The notes under the pieces: model-generated
Seen by the model: only the letters and a program-made list of their open reading frames with translations
Database searches by the model: none
Told to the model about the DNA's origin: nothing
Assembly: GCA_963668445.1 (NCBI GenBank)
Contig: OY764335.1
Location: 1,178,001 to 1,242,000 of the forward strand
DNA length: 64,000 nucleotides
DNA from: Poriferisulfidus sp963668445
Lineage (GTDB): Bacteria > Pseudomonadota > Gammaproteobacteria > Poriferisulfidales > Poriferisulfidaceae
Direction: 5' to 3'
Part shown: in pieces, positions 1-11,544 of the stretch
How the letters are laid out: each line of letters begins with the position of its first letter
Numbering within the stretch: the first letter of the stretch is position 1
Position numbers and translations under genes: made by a program

Positions 1-1
1 T

Positions 2-1180
2 TGGGGCTTTCGGGGACGTTGGTACGCATCTCGGACATACCGGGCGTTCATCGGCCCGTTTTGGCTGCTCCGCCGCATCGCCACGCAATCGCCGAAATAC
101 GGAGCCAAAGTATGGAACCGCGCCAAAGGCCGAACCACCGTTCCGCTTTGCCATATCAATCTGGCGCGGGATCCCAAACTGCGCGGCGGCGAGCGCCAGA
201 CCGAAATTCTGGTCCACGCGCTGGCTGCCGAAGGGGAGCCGAAGCAGCGCGTCGTCGTACTGCAGCGCGGGCCGCTGGCAAAACGCTTCCTGAACAGCAG
301 TACTCTAGAAGTTCGCTGGGTGCGCAACCGAATGGCTGCGGCATGGGCCTGCCAAGGCTCTGCCTTGCTGCATGCCCACGAAGCGCACGCCGCCCAAGCG
401 GCGTATGCCGCCCGTCTGCTGTGGGGCATCCCCTACCTGATTACGCGCCGCCTGACCAAGCCCATTCGCGACAACGTCTACAGTTCCGCCGTGTATCGGA
501 ACGCACGGGTCGTAATCGCCCTGACGCAAGCGGTCGAAGACGGCCTGCGGAACCGCTTCTCGAAACTGTCCATCACGCGCATCCCGGACGCATGGAACCC
601 GGCATCGCCGGAACCGAAAGCGGCGCATGCTATCCGAGAACGATTCGCCGGGAATTTCCTCATCGGCCATGCTGCGGCCATGGACGGGCCTGAGAAAGGC
701 CACGCCGTGCTGATTGAAGCGGCCCGGATCTTGCAAGCCCGATGCCCCGATGCTCACTTCCTGCTCTTGGGAGGCGGCCGTCTGGAAGAAGCATTGAGGC
801 ATCAGGCCGAGGGCCTGAACAATGTGCATTTCGCCGGCTGGGTCGAAGATCCGGCGCCATGGATTGCCGCCTTCGATTTGTTCGCGTTCCCTTCCCTGAT
901 CGAACCGCTAGGCTCGACGCTTCTCGATGTGCTTCGCGCCGGCGTTCCCATCGTAGCAAGCCGGGTGGACGGCATTCCGGAAGTCGTCACGGAAGAATGC
1001 GGCGTGCTGGTCCCGCCCGGGGATGCGGAAGCGCTTGCGGAGCAGTTGCAGCGGCTGCGCCAATCGGAAGAATTGCGGCAGCGCATGGCCGAGGCTGGGC
1101 GCACACGCGCTGAGCAATACGACCCCGCACTCATTGCAAGGCGGCATCTCGATGTTTACCGCAACTTTATCGACGTGTAG
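2..1180 (+). CDS. Glycosyltransferase, GT-B fold (family 1/4-like), 5' partial
   Basis: The frame is open from the window edge to the TAG at 1178-1180, about 392 residues. A GTG at 320 is in frame, but the reading continues upstream with family-like sequence (HINLARDPKLRGGERQTEIL near residue 55), so the true start is further left or outside the window. The C-terminal half has the nucleotide-sugar-binding features of GT-B enzymes: a G-rich HFLLLGGG strand, FAGWVEDPAPW, and the donor-site region FPSLIEPLGSTLLDVLRAG with its conserved Glu. No signal peptide or membrane segment is visible, so it is probably a cytoplasmic or peripheral enzyme adding a sugar to a glycan such as LPS core. Acceptor and sugar cannot be told from sequence. 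The first 50 or so residues are basic and unlike the usual GT start; they could belong to an upstream fused domain. Confidence 0.82.
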   Translation, partial: WGFRGRWYASRTYRAFIGPFWLLRRIATQSPKYGAKVWNRAKGRTTVPLCHINLARDPKLRGGERQTEILVHALAAEGEPKQRVVVLQRGPLAKRFLNSSTLEVRWVRNRMAAAWACQGSALLHAHEAHAAQAAYAARLLWGIPYLITRRLTKPIRDNVYSSAVYRNARVVIALTQAVEDGLRNRFSKLSITRIPDAWNPASPEPKAAHAIRERFAGNFLIGHAAAMDGPEKGHAVLIEAARILQARCPDAHFLLLGGGRLEEALRHQAEGLNNVHFAGWVEDPAPWIAAFDLFAFPSLIEPLGSTLLDVLRAGVPIVASRVDGIPEVVTEECGVLVPPGDAEALAEQLQRLRQSEELRQRMAEAGRTRAEQYDPALIARRHLDVYRNFIDV

Positions 1181-1256
1181 ATCTGGAAGAATCTCCGGAC
1201 CCGTTGGAATCGTACCGGAAACGACAGACACCCGGCCCGCTTCGCCGCCAAACGGT

Positions 1257-2513
1257 TCACGCCAACTTCAGCACTTGCTCCAAATCGGCATGCTGGAATG
1301 CAGAAGCCATGCGTTCCATTTCGCGCTGTTCCACCCCGAGTCGTGCAGCCTCGATACGCCAAGCAGCTACGGCTTGAACAACTTCCTTCGCGACGCGACG
1401 CGCCTCTGAAGCGCTCAGCCCATAATTCCGGGCCGTCTCCATTGCCAACGCGAACGAAGCCGTGCCGTCATGGCGGTCGATATGCGTGGCGAGCACCCTC
1501 GGGTGCACATCCGCCGGCGTCGGGTTCAAATCATACACCGGAGACAGGCGCCAGCCGTGTATGTCGGGGCGAAGGAATCCGTGGTTTCTCAGATGGTCGT
1601 CCGTATTGGAAATCAGGATGTTGAAGACGACCCGGCGCCAAAGCTGGCCAAGGTCGCGCTCCACGGCCGCACCGTAACGGCGTAGTGCTTCGGCAATCTC
1701 GAGGTAGGACCGCGGCTCGCGGTCCGTCGCTCCCAGCATGCTCATGGCAGAAAGAAACGGGATGCGACACCCAAGCTGTCGGTCGAAGCGACGCACCACC
1801 AGCACGGCCTGATCGGCGACCTTCTCCAGCCTCCACGCCGGCACTTCCAGCCCGGCCTTTGCGGCCAGTGCCAAGGCGACGCCTTCCCAGCGCACTATGT
1901 CGACGTTATCCGACTGATGCGGGAATTTTGCGATCAGCAGCGTGCCGTCCGCATCCCGAACCGATGCCTTGGGCCGCGCTCCGCCAAGCGACGAGCCCGG
2001 CCCCATGAGCAAACTTAGGCTTTCGTCGTCATCCAGATCGGCCGTAATCTTCTTGGCCGCCGCCAACAGATGCGGAAGTTCCATCGACGGCGGAATGCGA
2101 TGCTTTGTCGGCTCCGCCAAGAAAGGTCCGCCGGATTCGGCAGCAAAACGCAATGCCCCCTGCCGCGTTTCATCGTCAACCCCCAGCAGCACGTCGATTT
2201 CGAACAAGGTCCGCGGCGTGCGATTTTCCTTCGAGGCCCGCCTGCGTTCGGCGCGGCGAAGCAAATTCCGGCCCCAGCGGTCCGGTGCCGAATCCCCGAA
2301 CGCACCGAACACGGCTTTGCCAAGGGACGAATGATACGTTCCCGGAGCCAATGCCAAAGCCGGCTCAAGGGAGAACCTCTGCGGATGCGCGAGCCATTGC
2401 GAAGCATATTCGAACGACATGCTCTCCCGCCCCTTGCGCAGCCTCCACCACAGACGGCCGACTTCGACAGGATGGCCTTGCAAGTCGGCGTACACCCAAA
2501 TATCCCGGTCCAT
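1257..2513 (-). CDS. hipA: HipA-type serine/threonine kinase toxin
   Basis: 418 residues, near the usual HipA length (about 440 in E. coli). HipA kinases phosphorylate glutamyl-tRNA synthetase or related targets and cause growth arrest. The kinase fold is intact: an ATP-loop motif GSSLGGARPK at residues 173-182, the catalytic loop NTDDHLRNHG at 303-312 with the expected catalytic Asp at 305, and the metal-binding segment SPVYDLNP with Asp328. The N-terminal subdomain (residues 1-110) is also present, so this is full length and not a short HipT form. The ATG at 2513 has AAGGA about 8 bases upstream. It lies 20 bases downstream of the hipB stop, in the usual antitoxin-first order. Expression probably depends on the operator at 2872-2898. 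The kinase target is not shown by the sequence. Confidence 0.93.
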   Translation of the reverse strand: MDRDIWVYADLQGHPVEVGRLWWRLRKGRESMSFEYASQWLAHPQRFSLEPALALAPGTYHSSLGKAVFGAFGDSAPDRWGRNLLRRAERRRASKENRTPRTLFEIDVLLGVDDETRQGALRFAAESGGPFLAEPTKHRIPPSMELPHLLAAAKKITADLDDDESLSLLMGPGSSLGGARPKASVRDADGTLLIAKFPHQSDNVDIVRWEGVALALAAKAGLEVPAWRLEKVADQAVLVVRRFDRQLGCRIPFLSAMSMLGATDREPRSYLEIAEALRRYGAAVERDLGQLWRRVVFNILISNTDDHLRNHGFLRPDIHGWRLSPVYDLNPTPADVHPRVLATHIDRHDGTASFALAMETARNYGLSASEARRVAKEVVQAVAAWRIEAARLGVEQREMERMASAFQHADLEQVLKLA

Positions 2514-2533
2514 GGCACATTCCTTATCAAAGC

Positions 2534-2854
2534 TCAGTTGCGCGGCGTTCGAATGCGTTGCGGCAGCTTTTCGTCTTGCAGAACCAGTCCGGTCGTGTCG
2601 TAACGCACATCCGCCAACTCCGCAAGGCGCTCCTCCATGCCCAACGCGAACAGCACTTTGGCGTAATTGCCCAACGCCACGCCCGGGTGGCCCCGCTCGA
2701 TTTTGTGCAGGGTCATGCGGCTGATCATGGCCCGCTGCATCATGACGGCGGTGGAGATGCGCCGCCGCCGCCGTGCATCGCGGATGTCCTCGCCCAATCT
2801 GTCCAGAGCCCGCACTGCCGGAAGCGGCATGGTATCTCTTAATTTTTTTGACAT
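2534..2854 (-). CDS. hipB: HipB-type Xre-family antitoxin
   Basis: 106 residues with a helix-turn-helix of the Xre/Cro type between about residues 19 and 75 (LGEDIRDARRRRR, MISRMTLHKIERGHPGVALG). HipB proteins bind HipA and repress their own promoter. The gene sits directly before hipA on the same strand. The N-terminus is Lys-rich, and a short C-terminal tail (about residues 85-106) follows the HTH, as in HipB where the tail is needed for turnover. The ATG at 2854 is preceded by an AT-rich leader with only a weak AAAGA Shine-Dalgarno. The palindromes 18-44 bases upstream are the obvious operator. Confidence 0.88.
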   Translation of the reverse strand: MSKKLRDTMPLPAVRALDRLGEDIRDARRRRRISTAVMMQRAMISRMTLHKIERGHPGVALGNYAKVLFALGMEERLAELADVRYDTTGLVLQDEKLPQRIRTPRN

Positions 2855-2871
2855 AATATCTTTAATAATAG

Positions 2872-2898
2872 ATAGTATAATGTATACTATATACTATA
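2872..2898 (-). promoter_or_regulatory. Putative HipB operator: overlapping inverted repeats in hipBA promoter
   Basis: An AT-rich stretch in otherwise GC-rich DNA. ATAGTATA (2872-2879) and TATACTAT (2883-2890) form a perfect inverted repeat with a 3-base spacer, and a further TATACTAT lies at 2890-2897. The site is 18-44 bases before the hipB start, where repressor binding would block RNA polymerase. HipB proteins autoregulate through palindromes of this kind; that HipB binds here is inferred. Confidence 0.6.
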
Positions 2899-3021
2899 AG
2901 TTATTTTATAGAAACCTTGCTCAGATGGCGTAGGCATGGCGAGATCAGACCCGCCACACTGCGGGCATTCAAGGAAAATTCTGGAATGTATGCGGCGAAG
3001 ACGGCAAGCGCATGAGCCGTC

Positions 3022-3036
3022 CTTGCGAATCGCAAG
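3022..3036 (-). terminator. Possible hairpin after the PEPCK-like gene
   Basis: CTTGCG (3022-3027) and CGCAAG (3031-3036) form a perfect 6-bp stem with a 3-base loop, a few bases past the stop at 3040. No T-run follows, so intrinsic termination is uncertain. The remaining 2899-3021 stretch has no recognisable gene. Confidence 0.3.
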
Positions 3037-3039
3037 CGG

Positions 3040-4953
3040 TCAGATCAGCGTCAGACCCAAGACGCCTTCCATCTTCTCGGCCGTCTCGGATTTGCCCGTG
3101 CGGCTGTCGCCGACCAGCGCGACCGTCACATCGATCTCCCGGACATCATCGCCACGCCGTTCGCGCTTCTCGATCGCGATCTTCTTGACCATTTCGATCA
3201 GTTCCTGCGCTAGGCGTTCGGGCGCACGCTGCTCGATTTCTTCGCGATTGACATAGCCGCAGCGCGTGACGTCGTCGTCGTCGTTGCCTTCATAGACCCC
3301 CGCCATCAGCTGGCTGTACGCCACACCGATGCGCATCTCGCCGCGTTCCACAAGCACTTCGACATCCTTCATGAACGCCGCTTCCGTCTCGCTGAACTGC
3401 TCGTACAGGTCCGGATGCAAGACCTTGCCTTCAGGATCCTGCAGCGCCGGAAACGGATTGGCCCAATAGCTGGTTTCCTTCTTGCCGCGATGCGTCTGAG
3501 TGCTGCCCGCCGCGACCCGCTCGCCCATGCGGAAGTGCCGAATCGCTGTTTCCACCGGAATGTCAATGTCGACGCAAGATTCCTCTTCCTCCTTGAGAAG
3601 GAAATTGTTGGCGTACAGCAGCACATCCAGATTGCTGCCCATCCGCACTTCGGACTCTTCCGCCACCGGCACGATCTGCCGGGCATTCGAGCCCATGTGG
3701 TTGTTGTAGCCAACCTCGCGTCCCTGCATGGCCAGTTTGGCTTGCTCGCTGAAGCCGTCCAAGCAGGCGAATGCGCCGATTTCGGTGCCATAGAAGATGG
3801 GCCGTCGGAAGCTGGCGCCGTTGGCCCGTTCCAGCACGACCCGACCCATGTCGTCGGCCTTGATCAGCATTTCGGAAATGTACGGCTCATCGTTCTCGAA
3901 GCCAACGATGTAGCGGGTGCAGCCGCAATGCAGCGGGAGGTCGCCGCCGCGGATCGCCAGAACGTTGTGCAACGTTAGAATCGGCTTCTTGCAATAGCCG
4001 AAATACTTGTACTCGTCGTGGTTCGGCACCATGCCGATCAGCAATTGGTTGTCGTCGTCCCAATAGTACCCGAGGTCCTCACCGAAGATTCCATTCGGGT
4101 CGCCGAAGAAGAACAAGCCGTCCGGGCGCAGCGCCGGGAACGTCTGCGAGACGTCCATGAACGGGAACAGGTTCAGCAGCCCCGGCTCCATCTCGATGCA
4201 GCCGCGCGATTTATGGATGTACGCGACAATCAGCCAGCGCCCGACCTGCAGCGGCACAGAAACCCAATCCTCAGGATCGAACTTTTCGATATGCAACGGG
4301 TTGTGATGGAGTTCGTAGAACGGATAAGCACGGCGGTTCGCCGGCGTCCGGTAGTCCACCCCAGTGCGGATATCCGCCACCATGGTCAGCGGCACATGGC
4401 ACAGCACGCTGTACGCGGGCGGGATGTTGCAATAGTGTCCGGAGATTTCGCCTGCGGTCACATTCGCGGAAGCATCCATGCCGGGCGTGCGGCGCACGCC
4501 GTAGCCTAGTCCGACCTGCGACAGCAGGCGGCGGCGCGTCTCCAAGATCAGGTCCGTCAACTGCGCCGACTTCTCCGTCACCTTGTCCTTGATCGTATTC
4601 TGGCTTTCCGTACCCGAACTGACGACCTCATTCTGCAAGCGGACCAGACGCGAATAGCTCTTGTTGCGGAAATGATGGAACCCCCCGTCAATGAATTTGA
4701 CGATGGCGCGCGCCCGTTCCAGATCTTCGGGCGACGGAAAATGGTTGTAGTCCAGAATGGCGGTGATGTCGCGCAACGTAATGCCGCGAATCATGTCCAC
4801 CTTGTGCTGGGCCTCGTCGCGATTGCGTTCGCGATGCAGGAGATCCGAAATGAATTCTTCCTTGTAGATGTTCAAGTAGCGGGCGAATGCCAAACTCCGA
4901 AGCAGCTGCTCCGGCGTGTTGCAACTATCCCTGATTTCGAGCACTCCTTCCAT
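3040..4953 (-). CDS. PEP-carboxykinase-like protein with a C-terminal P-loop
   Basis: 637 residues from the ATG at 4953, which has AGGA about 11 bases upstream; an in-frame GTG at 4989 is less convincing. From memory it resembles a group of roughly 550-650-residue proteins annotated as ATP-type phosphoenolpyruvate carboxykinase-like. Shared features are the NHDEYKYFGYCKKP segment, GDLPLHCGC (about residue 337), ADDMG (about 366, Walker-B-like), YGTEIGAFACLDG, the ANNF segment and YWANPFPAL. In that group I recall a P-loop between the HCGC and DDMG motifs. Here no P-loop is found there; instead GDSRTGKSE occurs at about residues 615-623, only 15 residues before the stop. This suggests a permuted or truncated nucleotide-binding fold. 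Residues 1-150 are charged and helical-looking without recognised motifs. No signal peptide or membrane segment is seen. A metabolic PEPCK role is not proven; it could be a kinase of the wider HprK/PEPCK superfamily. It is followed by hairpin 3022-3036 and stands alone. Confidence 0.55.
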   Translation of the reverse strand: MEGVLEIRDSCNTPEQLLRSLAFARYLNIYKEEFISDLLHRERNRDEAQHKVDMIRGITLRDITAILDYNHFPSPEDLERARAIVKFIDGGFHHFRNKSYSRLVRLQNEVVSSGTESQNTIKDKVTEKSAQLTDLILETRRRLLSQVGLGYGVRRTPGMDASANVTAGEISGHYCNIPPAYSVLCHVPLTMVADIRTGVDYRTPANRRAYPFYELHHNPLHIEKFDPEDWVSVPLQVGRWLIVAYIHKSRGCIEMEPGLLNLFPFMDVSQTFPALRPDGLFFFGDPNGIFGEDLGYYWDDDNQLLIGMVPNHDEYKYFGYCKKPILTLHNVLAIRGGDLPLHCGCTRYIVGFENDEPYISEMLIKADDMGRVVLERANGASFRRPIFYGTEIGAFACLDGFSEQAKLAMQGREVGYNNHMGSNARQIVPVAEESEVRMGSNLDVLLYANNFLLKEEEESCVDIDIPVETAIRHFRMGERVAAGSTQTHRGKKETSYWANPFPALQDPEGKVLHPDLYEQFSETEAAFMKDVEVLVERGEMRIGVAYSQLMAGVYEGNDDDDVTRCGYVNREEIEQRAPERLAQELIEMVKKIAIEKRERRGDDVREIDVTVALVGDSRTGKSETAEKMEGVLGLTLI

Positions 4954-5040
4954 TATTATTGTTGTCCTGTGGCAACTGCCGACAGACACCCGAGGTCGGC
5001 GGCACTGGATTTCCAGACTGCTTATTCTACCGCATTCTGG

Positions 5041-5092
5041 GCCGTGCTTTGATGGACTTTATAGTCTATTGATATATAAATAAATTTAAGAA
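5041..5092 (-). promoter_or_regulatory. AT-rich promoter region upstream of the PEPCK-like gene
   Basis: The 4954-5129 interval between dnaG and the PEPCK-like gene holds no ORF. On the minus strand it contains an unusually AT-rich block with TATA-like hexamers (for example TATAAA near 5061). A promoter is likely, but I cannot assign exact -35/-10 boxes. Confidence 0.35.
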
Positions 5093-5129
5093 TTATGGGC
5101 CCTTGCCGGCGACCGCCCTGCCCCGGCAA

Positions 5130-6881
5130 TCAGCCGCGCTGCGGGCGGCTCAGTTCGGCCCGTTGCTTCTTCAACGCCGCCAATTTCTGCTGCTGGCTCC
5201 GGCTCAAAGCCTCGCCTTTGATCTGCTGGTCGTTCAATTCGCCGATTTGCTGCTTGACGTATTCCAAGCGAAAACGGTTCATGCCCTGTTTGAAGATGCC
5301 TCGCACATCCCTTTCCTGCTTCGTTCGCGACAGTTCCACCGGCACCCAGCGCAACAGGCTGTTCAAATGCCTCTCCTCTTCTTCGCCGCGGAACGATTCG
5401 ACAATGCCCGCCGATGTGATTTGCGCATTCGCATGCGCGAGGTCGATGATGCTGGCGAACAATCTGAAGCCGGGGGCGCGAATCGCCCGCAGGTCGGCCG
5501 GCGGCGGCGCCAGATGCGCCAGTCCGGGGTATTCCAGCAGCAGCCGCATCATCTTCTGCATAAGCGTTCGGCGACCGGGCGCCGCCGGCCGCTTCGGCGG
5601 AGCTTCGGCAGATTCCAGCCGCAGCTGCCCGACTTCCAAGCCCGTCACGTCCGCCAGCCTTTGCGCCATCAGATCCCGGAACACGGCATTGCCCATCTGG
5701 CGGAGCAACGGCCGGGCCTTGCCGACCAGTGCCGACTTCCCCGAAGCCAACCCCAGATCCAAGCCTGCCGTCAAGTGCTCGAAGAAATACTCCTCCAGCG
5801 GCATGGCATCACTCAGGAACTTGCGCCATGCCTCCTTGCCACGTTCGCGGATGAAACTGTCGGGATCTTCGCTTTCCGGCATGAACGCGAAGCGGGCCTC
5901 GTCGCCTTCGCGCAGCACCGGCAACAAATGCTCCAAGGCGCGCCAACCCGCCTCCCGCCCGGCCCGGTCGCCGTCGAAGCAGAACACGAACACCCGGCAG
6001 AAGCGGCTCATGAGCCGGACATGATCCTCGGTGGTCGCCGTGCCCAGCATCGCGACCGCGTTGGGCACGCCGGCCTGCGCTAGGCCGACCACATCCATGT
6101 AGCCCTCCGTCAGAACCAGATACTTGATCTTGCCGCGGCGCTTTTGCAGTTCGTGCAGACCGTACAGCATCCGGCCCTTATGGAACAGCGGCGTCTCCGG
6201 CGAATTCATGTACTTGGGCTTGTCGTCCGGATTGATCACCCGGCCGCCGAACGCCGCGACCCGTCCGCGCATGTCGCGGATTGGAAACATGAGGCGATGG
6301 CGGAACTTGTCGTAGACGCGATTGTCCTTTTGCGACAGCAGCCCGACTTTGAGCAGCATCTTGCGCGGATATTTTTCCGCCAGCCGCCGCTCGACATTGT
6401 CGTAGCCTTCCGGCGCATAGCCAATGCGGTACTGCTTGCAGGTCTCCGCCGTCAGGCCACGCTGCCGCACATAGGCTTGAGCGGCCTCGGATTGGGCGAG
6501 CGCTTCTTCATAGCAGCGGCAAGCCGCCTCCATGCACGCGTACAGCGATTCGTAGTCCTGCTGCGGCGCGGCACCTTGGCGGCGCGGCACCTGCATGCCG
6601 GCCTGCTTGGCCAGTTCTTCGACCGCATCCAGAAACGAGTACTTGCCGTACTCCATCAGAAAGCCGACCGCGGTGCCGTGCGCCCCGCAGCCGAAGCAGT
6701 GGTAGAAGCCCTTCTGCGGGCTGATAGTGAACGACGGCGTCTTCTCGTTATGGAACGGGCAGCACGCCTTGTATTCGTGCCCGGCCTTCCTGAGCGACAC
6801 ATAGCGTCCGATCAGTTCGGCAAGATCGACCCGCGCCAGCAGCTGCGGCAGGAATTCAGGCGGAAACTGCTGGCCGGCCAT
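5130..6881 (-). CDS. dnaG: DNA primase
   Basis: 583 residues from the ATG at 6881, close to the usual 580; a TTG at 6893 would add four residues. DnaG synthesises RNA primers for replication. The N-terminal CHC2 zinc module is complete (Cys41, His44, Cys62, Cys65 in CPFHNEKTPSF and YHCFGCGA). The catalytic core follows (KYRIGYAPEGYDNVE, then GGRVINPDDKPKYMNSPET), then TOPRIM acidic motifs (LVLTEGYMD and FCFDGDRAG). The C-terminal quarter is the DnaB-helicase-binding region. It starts 25 bases after the gltB stop on the same strand. The common rpsU-dnaG-rpoD arrangement is absent; it sits behind gltB instead, so it may share a transcript with gltB. Confidence 0.96.
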   Translation of the reverse strand: MAGQQFPPEFLPQLLARVDLAELIGRYVSLRKAGHEYKACCPFHNEKTPSFTISPQKGFYHCFGCGAHGTAVGFLMEYGKYSFLDAVEELAKQAGMQVPRRQGAAPQQDYESLYACMEAACRCYEEALAQSEAAQAYVRQRGLTAETCKQYRIGYAPEGYDNVERRLAEKYPRKMLLKVGLLSQKDNRVYDKFRHRLMFPIRDMRGRVAAFGGRVINPDDKPKYMNSPETPLFHKGRMLYGLHELQKRRGKIKYLVLTEGYMDVVGLAQAGVPNAVAMLGTATTEDHVRLMSRFCRVFVFCFDGDRAGREAGWRALEHLLPVLREGDEARFAFMPESEDPDSFIRERGKEAWRKFLSDAMPLEEYFFEHLTAGLDLGLASGKSALVGKARPLLRQMGNAVFRDLMAQRLADVTGLEVGQLRLESAEAPPKRPAAPGRRTLMQKMMRLLLEYPGLAHLAPPPADLRAIRAPGFRLFASIIDLAHANAQITSAGIVESFRGEEEERHLNSLLRWVPVELSRTKQERDVRGIFKQGMNRFRLEYVKQQIGELNDQQIKGEALSRSQQQKLAALKKQRAELSRPQRG

Positions 6882-6906
6882 CGCGCATCCCAAGCATCCT
6901 GCTGCG

Positions 6907-11364
<4,458 letters not shown>

Positions 11365-11403
11365 GGCGGCGCTGGGGTCGGGAAAAAAGGAGTCCAGTTC
11401 AGT

Positions 11404-11485
11404 AGTATACAGCCCGCGCTTGAAGCGGCCGCCGCGTACGTCCGCAGGATGCGGCGAAAGCCCCGATTCTCCGGGGTTCAAGCGC
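11404..11485 (-). promoter_or_regulatory. gltB leader with inverted repeat and -10-like box
   Basis: The 180-base gap between the LRR gene and gltB holds a minus-strand TATACT (11409-11404). A 9-bp inverted repeat also lies here (GCGCTTGAA 11416-11424, TTCAAGCGC 11477-11485), directly next to a smaller CCCCG/CGGGG hairpin (11461-11476). The repeats could be an operator, or the terminator of the LRR transcript. No convincing -35 box is seen. Confidence 0.3.
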
Positions 11486-11544
11486 CGCGGAAAATGGGCA
11501 AGGCACGGTGCAGCCGCAACACGGCGGCGATGCGGACCGCCTTC

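Noticed and set aside
1181..1256. Possible small gene or terminator between the glycosyltransferase and hipA
   Set aside because: 76 bases with no hairpin plus T-run and no ORF with a ribosome site.
4953..4989. GTG start at 4989 for the PEPCK-like gene
   Set aside because: The ATG at 4953 has an AGGA at a workable distance; the GTG has no such site.
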